Shown here: piece by piece, positions 60,044-64,000 of the stretch
Position numbering within the stretch: position 1 is the first letter of the stretch
Layout: each line of letters starts with the position of its first letter
DNA from: Rapana venosa
Lineage: Eukaryota > Mollusca > Gastropoda > Neogastropoda > Muricidae
Direction of reading: 5' to 3'
NCBI GenBank assembly: GCA_028751875.1
Contig: CM054141.1
Span: 45,086,212 to 45,150,211, forward strand
DNA: 64,000 nucleotides
Notes under the pieces: model-generated
Databases searched by the model: none
Told to the model about the DNA's origin: nothing
What the model saw: only the letters and a program-made list of their open reading frames with translations
Program-made: the position numbers and the translations under genes

Positions 60044-60640
60044 CGACTTCTCTAGAAAGCGTTTTCTGGTTTCTTAGCTTTTACAGTTTACCGAAGAGTT
60101 AATTGCCCTTAGATCACGATAAAACCCACAAGCATGGTCCAGATTTAACAAAGTACATACTGTTCACGTTTATATTTGTGTTATACACTGTATATCAAAA
60201 ACCACTGGATGTGGAACGAGATTATTTGAATCTATGCACAATCATTGGACTTTTAAAACACACACACACACACATACACACACACACACACAGAGTTCAA
60301 GCTTATTACTGCTTGCATGACGTAAAGCACTGGCCAATCTGCACATAAATTGGCATTGGGGATCGTAAAAGTCCGCGGCCGAAAGCTTTTCGGTTTCCCA
60401 AGCACTCGAATAATGGCCCCTGTGCTCTTAGAGCAGAGGAAAGAAAATGCTTTACTGATTCGACTCTAGGGTATGTTGTATGTTGTTGATGTATTCACAC
60501 TGTGCGCTGATCTCACAACATAATATTATCTAAGATGATGTATGAGTTTTGCATATCCCCCCTCCCCCCCAATTAAATTTAGGATGTACCGTCTATTGAA
60601 ATGAAATATATTAAATTTAAAAAGAAGAACAAAATCACAG
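59758..60640. other. Unique sequence with short GA, TG and CA runs
   Basis: GA 59863-59888, G-run 59893-59901, TG 60011-60041, CA 60258-60291. No gene seen. Confidence 0.55.
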
Positions 60641-60643
60641 ACG

Positions 60644-60648
60644 CACAG

Positions 60649-60694
<46 letters not shown>

Positions 60695-60753
60695 GCACAC
60701 ACACAACACACACCATAATACATACACACACACACACACTACACCACACACAC

Positions 60754-60812
<59 letters not shown>
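60644..60812 (+). repeat. CA and CT microsatellites
   Basis: CA 60650-60693, degenerate CA to 60755, CT 60756-60811. Confidence 0.95.
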
Positions 60813-60813
<1 letters not shown>

Positions 60814-61290
60814 CTTTCTCTCTCTGTGCAAAATAAAACAAAATACACCAACCCAAATCCAGATTCAATCCAAGGCACAGAAACAGAATGTCTGCTACAA
60901 AACCTGCAGAAAAGTTTGGTTTTTTTTTAAAGATACTGACTCCAGCCTCGTTGCGTTATAGCTGGAAGCAAGTTTCTTCAGAACTTGTAGACAGAGGGTG
61001 GAGCAGCAGGGTTGTATTCCTCCTCCTCCTCCTCCTCCTCCTCACAGCCCGCTGGTGCATGAAATATTTCTCTTCAGTTGCCCTTAGCACGCGAACTGAC
61101 TGTTAACTTCCTTCTTTACTCCATTCCCATTCGTGGGACTTTCGCTAGCAGTTGAAGAGAGACATCTTTGTGTGTATGTATGTCTTTTTGTTTTTGTCTG
61201 TATGTCTGTCTGCGTTTGTTTGGGTTGTTTCTTTTTGTTTGTTTTTCCCCACATGCTTCACTCACAACATCGTTCAGAGTGAACACACCC
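60813..61290. other. Unique sequence with a TCC run
   Basis: (TCC)n 61018-61042. No recognised gene. Confidence 0.5.
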
Positions 61291-61294
61291 GTAG

Positions 61295-61478
61295 ATACAC
61301 ACACGGGTGCATGAGTGCGTGCACACACACGCACACGCAAGCACGCACACACACACACGCACACACACGCACGCACACGCACACACACCCACACCCACAC
61401 GCACGCACACACACAGGCACGCACACACACACACACACACACACACAGGCACGCCCACACACACACACACACACACAC

Positions 61479-61524
<46 letters not shown>

Positions 61525-61529
61525 CCACC
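61295..61529 (+). repeat. Degenerate CA/CG repeat
   Basis: CA with GCACGC, CCCA and GGCACG variants. Confidence 0.9.
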
Positions 61530-61785
61530 CCTGTGAAAGGTCTCTGGCACACAGTCCTATCGATATTTGCTATTGTTGCATTTATAACATTAATGACTTG
61601 TTTCTATGTTTATTATTCTTCTTGCATTGCCAAGTTTATTTTGTTTTGTTACATGTTGTTGGTTCTTTTTTAATGTTTAAAAAAATAACCCTTTTTTTTT
61701 CTTTTATTCCACGTCTAATATCACTAAGACTGAACAGACGTAAAATCGAAGACAACAACAGCAACAACAACAACAACACACGCGC

Positions 61786-61879
<94 letters not shown>

Positions 61880-62233
61880 TGAAAGGTCTCTGGCACTGTT
61901 GCATTTAGAACATTAATGACTTGTTTCTATGTTGATTATTCTTCTTGCATTGCCAAGTTTGTTTTGTTTTGTTACATGTTGTTGGTTCTTTTTCATGTTT
62001 TTAAAAAATATAAACACCCCTTTTTTTCTTTTATTCCACGTCTAATATCACTAAGAGTGAACAGACCTAAAATCGAACACAACAACAACGGACGCACACA
62101 CACACTCACATACACGCATGCACGCACATAGGCAGGCACGCACCCACACACACACACAAACATGCACACATACACACGCACGCGCGCGCGCCACACACAC
62201 ACACACACACACACCACACACACACACACACAC
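61530..62233 (+). repeat. Family F element, tandem direct duplication (two 347-bp units)
   Basis: Unit 1 starts at 61530 and unit 2 at 61877 with TGTGAAAGGTCTCTGGCAC. Each contains TTGCATTGCCAAGTTTGTTT-type sequence, a CACGTCTAATATCACTAAGA motif, a CAA run, then a CA tract. The unit ends in the CA tract both times. About 90% alike outside the repeats. Unknown function. Confidence 0.8.
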
Positions 62234-62428
62234 CATCCTTGGGATGAGACTTTAGAGAGAGGTCCCGATTGTGAACGGATGCAGAACACCTAGCGCACAC
62301 GTAAAACTGTTCCGCCTTTCGGAAGAGTAGGTCTTTGTATGCTGGTGGGGATGGAAAGCAAATGAACAAAAGCGCATGCATGCGGGGACTGAATGTAAAA
62401 AAGCACATGAGTGCTTATTTGTTGTTCT
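62234..62428 (+). mobile_element. SINE family A, 5' part lost in a CA tract
   Basis: It starts at CATCCTTGGGATGAGACTTT directly after the CA repeat, runs through the body (GAAGAGTAGGTCTTTG) and ends with GGGGACTGAATGTAAAAAAG and GAGTGCTTATT. Confidence 0.8.
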
Positions 62429-62487
62429 CTGACTAGAATGTTAAAATGACAACGACAAGAAGAAAAACAGCAAAAGACACACATATA

Positions 62488-62529
62488 CATACAGAGAGAG
62501 GAAGAGAGCGAGCGAGAGAGCGAGAGAGC

Positions 62530-62606
<77 letters not shown>
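62488..62606 (+). repeat. GA microsatellite
   Basis: Degenerate GAGC start then a GA run from about 62533 to 62606. Confidence 0.97.
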
Positions 62607-62607
<1 letters not shown>

Positions 62608-62724
62608 GCAGTGAATAGTGGGTTAAGTTACTGGCAGGAAGGTTGCAGTTCGAATCTCATAAAAGTCTTAGGATTTTGTTGATTTGCTTGTTTTTATTTG
62701 TCTTGTTTGTTTGTTGTTGGTTTT

Positions 62725-63360
62725 TCACTCTAGCCGAGTGAGTATTCTATGTGTTCAACGGGAATAATTATTGGAACCACACAGGTGAGCTTCCACTTTA
62801 CAGATATGACTTTGAAAGTGCTGATCATAATACCTGACCAACACTGCAGGTGTCTGTATCTCTCGAGCCCGGTTGACGCCGGGAAGTATTATAATAGGAA
62901 GCGTAGAGTACAGCCCCCGAAAAGAAGTCCCAAAAGCACACGCGTATCCAGAGCCTCATCATGACATCATCTGCACCATCATTGATCCTCGTGCAATAAA
63001 AGAAAATTGTCTCTAGATCGGTGGTCCCCCTTTGCTCTGATGCCATTCTTACCTCAGTTTTGGTTTTCCCATACACTTCTGAGCCTGTGGGTGAGTTAGT
63101 GTCAAAGCCTCCGGAATTGGAGGTATACAGGAGAAGTCTTTGGATGGCTATGGGCGTCTCACTCAGCCTGGCCTTATGGTTAAGCTGTGTTGTCGTCAGT
63201 AAGGGGCCTAGTAGGTTGTGCCCTGCAATCAGAACATGCAAAACTAAACAGCACCTAAATGACCCAGCAGAAGTGCAGGGCCTCTGTGGCTGGTGGTCCT
63301 ACGGCAGCTTAGTATTTATAGGCTTTATATGGACTTCTGACCATGAGGATGCCAAGTGAA
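62725..63360 (+). repeat. Family D repeat, copy 6, opposite orientation, head missing
   Basis: Plus strand matches the minus strand of 54250-54830: GGAACCACACAGGTGAGCTT, CCTGACCAACACTGCAGGTG (62835), GTTGACGCCGGGA, TTGGTTTTCCCATACACTTC, and TAGTAGGTTGTG. The tRNA-like head upstream is not present. Confidence 0.65.
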
Positions 63361-63520
63361 CAGCCTGGATATTGCTGGGACAAACCAACAAAAACCAAAA
63401 CCCAAAAAGCAAAAAACAACAAAACCCATACATTTAGATAGATAGATAAATAGATAGATAAATAGACAGAGAGACAGATAGATAGATACATATAGAGAGA
63501 GATACATTCATCCATAAATA

Positions 63521-63587
<67 letters not shown>

Positions 63588-64000
63588 ACACACACACGCA
63601 CAAATGCACACACTGACTAGTCATAAAGCTTGCAGACTGTACTGATCGGAGGGATCAGCATTACTGTGGATGTCATCATCATCACCGGGCCTCATTGATT
63701 TGCTATTGATGCCGGGGGATCAATTCAGTTAGCTTCCTTGATTCGTATGCAGTCACGCAAAAGTGCAGTTAGTTTTCTTTTTTTCTGATCCTTTCCAACC
63801 TTACCAAATGCTGTGTCAGATTGGCAGGGTCATAGACGAAATACAACCTCGCTCTTGTGCGCTTCACGCGCACACACGCACGCATGTACGGAATCACGCA
63901 CGCACGCACGCATGCACAGGGACCCAGCAGTCCGTCTGTCTGTCTGTATCTTTCTCTCTCTCTCTCATGTACACAAGTACACACACACACACGCACACAC
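63361..64000. repeat. GATA and CA microsatellites, rest unique
   Basis: (GATA)n-type 63436-63490, CA 63519-63582, TCATCA 63672-63683, degenerate CA/ACGC 63870-63915, TCTG 63931-63950, CT 63951-63966, CA at the end. No gene seen. Confidence 0.8.

Overview
This is eukaryotic, non-coding, repeat-rich DNA. There are long CA/TG, CT/GA and TA microsatellites, several tRNA-headed SINE families, 5'-truncated LINE reverse transcriptases and a 63-bp minisatellite present twice. I found no convincing host protein-coding gene, rRNA, genuine tRNA gene or CRISPR array. Nearly all long open frames are microsatellite translations; the only clear protein homology is to non-LTR retrotransposons. The SINE bodies, the LINE types and the microsatellite load suggest a marine invertebrate, most likely a mollusc (gastropod). 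That is inference from remembered repeat types, not a database result.

Layout. Two inverted-duplication systems organise the window. System 1: about 2.9-15.6 kb is repeated in inverted orientation at about 30.15-41.6 kb, and matching blocks stay in order at coordinate sums of 44.5-46.7 kb. Later insertions interrupt one arm only: SINEs near 2.7, 6.8, 10.4, 13.7, 14.1 and 14.8 kb, an 850-bp repeat near 7.6 kb, and a LINE plus an L2-like 3' end at 35.7-38.05 kb. System 2: 17.46-18.35 kb matches 55.25-56.18 kb inverted, and 20.36-21.8 kb matches 49.95-51.56 kb inverted, the latter carrying the 63-bp minisatellite. The arms are arranged a-b-a'-b', so one simple event does not explain both.

Inside these old duplications most sequence is roughly 65-80% alike by eye, but a few blocks of 150-330 bp are about 92-97% alike (near 3.3-3.6, 5.3-5.5, 11.6-11.8, 12.06-12.26 and 17.7-18.0 kb, with partners). 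These islands do not keep a reading frame. They are the most interesting unexplained signal here.

Mobile elements. SINE family A (tRNA head, conserved body, its own tail) has about 13 copies or fragments. SINE family B shares the body of A but ends in the tail of an L2-like LINE whose solo 3' ends also occur here. Family C has two copies. Family D (about 850 bp, tRNA-like promoter at one end) has six copies or fragments. Families E, F and G are shorter unnamed repeats. Three LINE fragments of one reverse-transcriptase type lie at 27.5-28.7, 35.7-37.6 and 57.6-58.8 kb; the last is interrupted by an L2-like tail. Stretches with nothing recognisable are listed as such.
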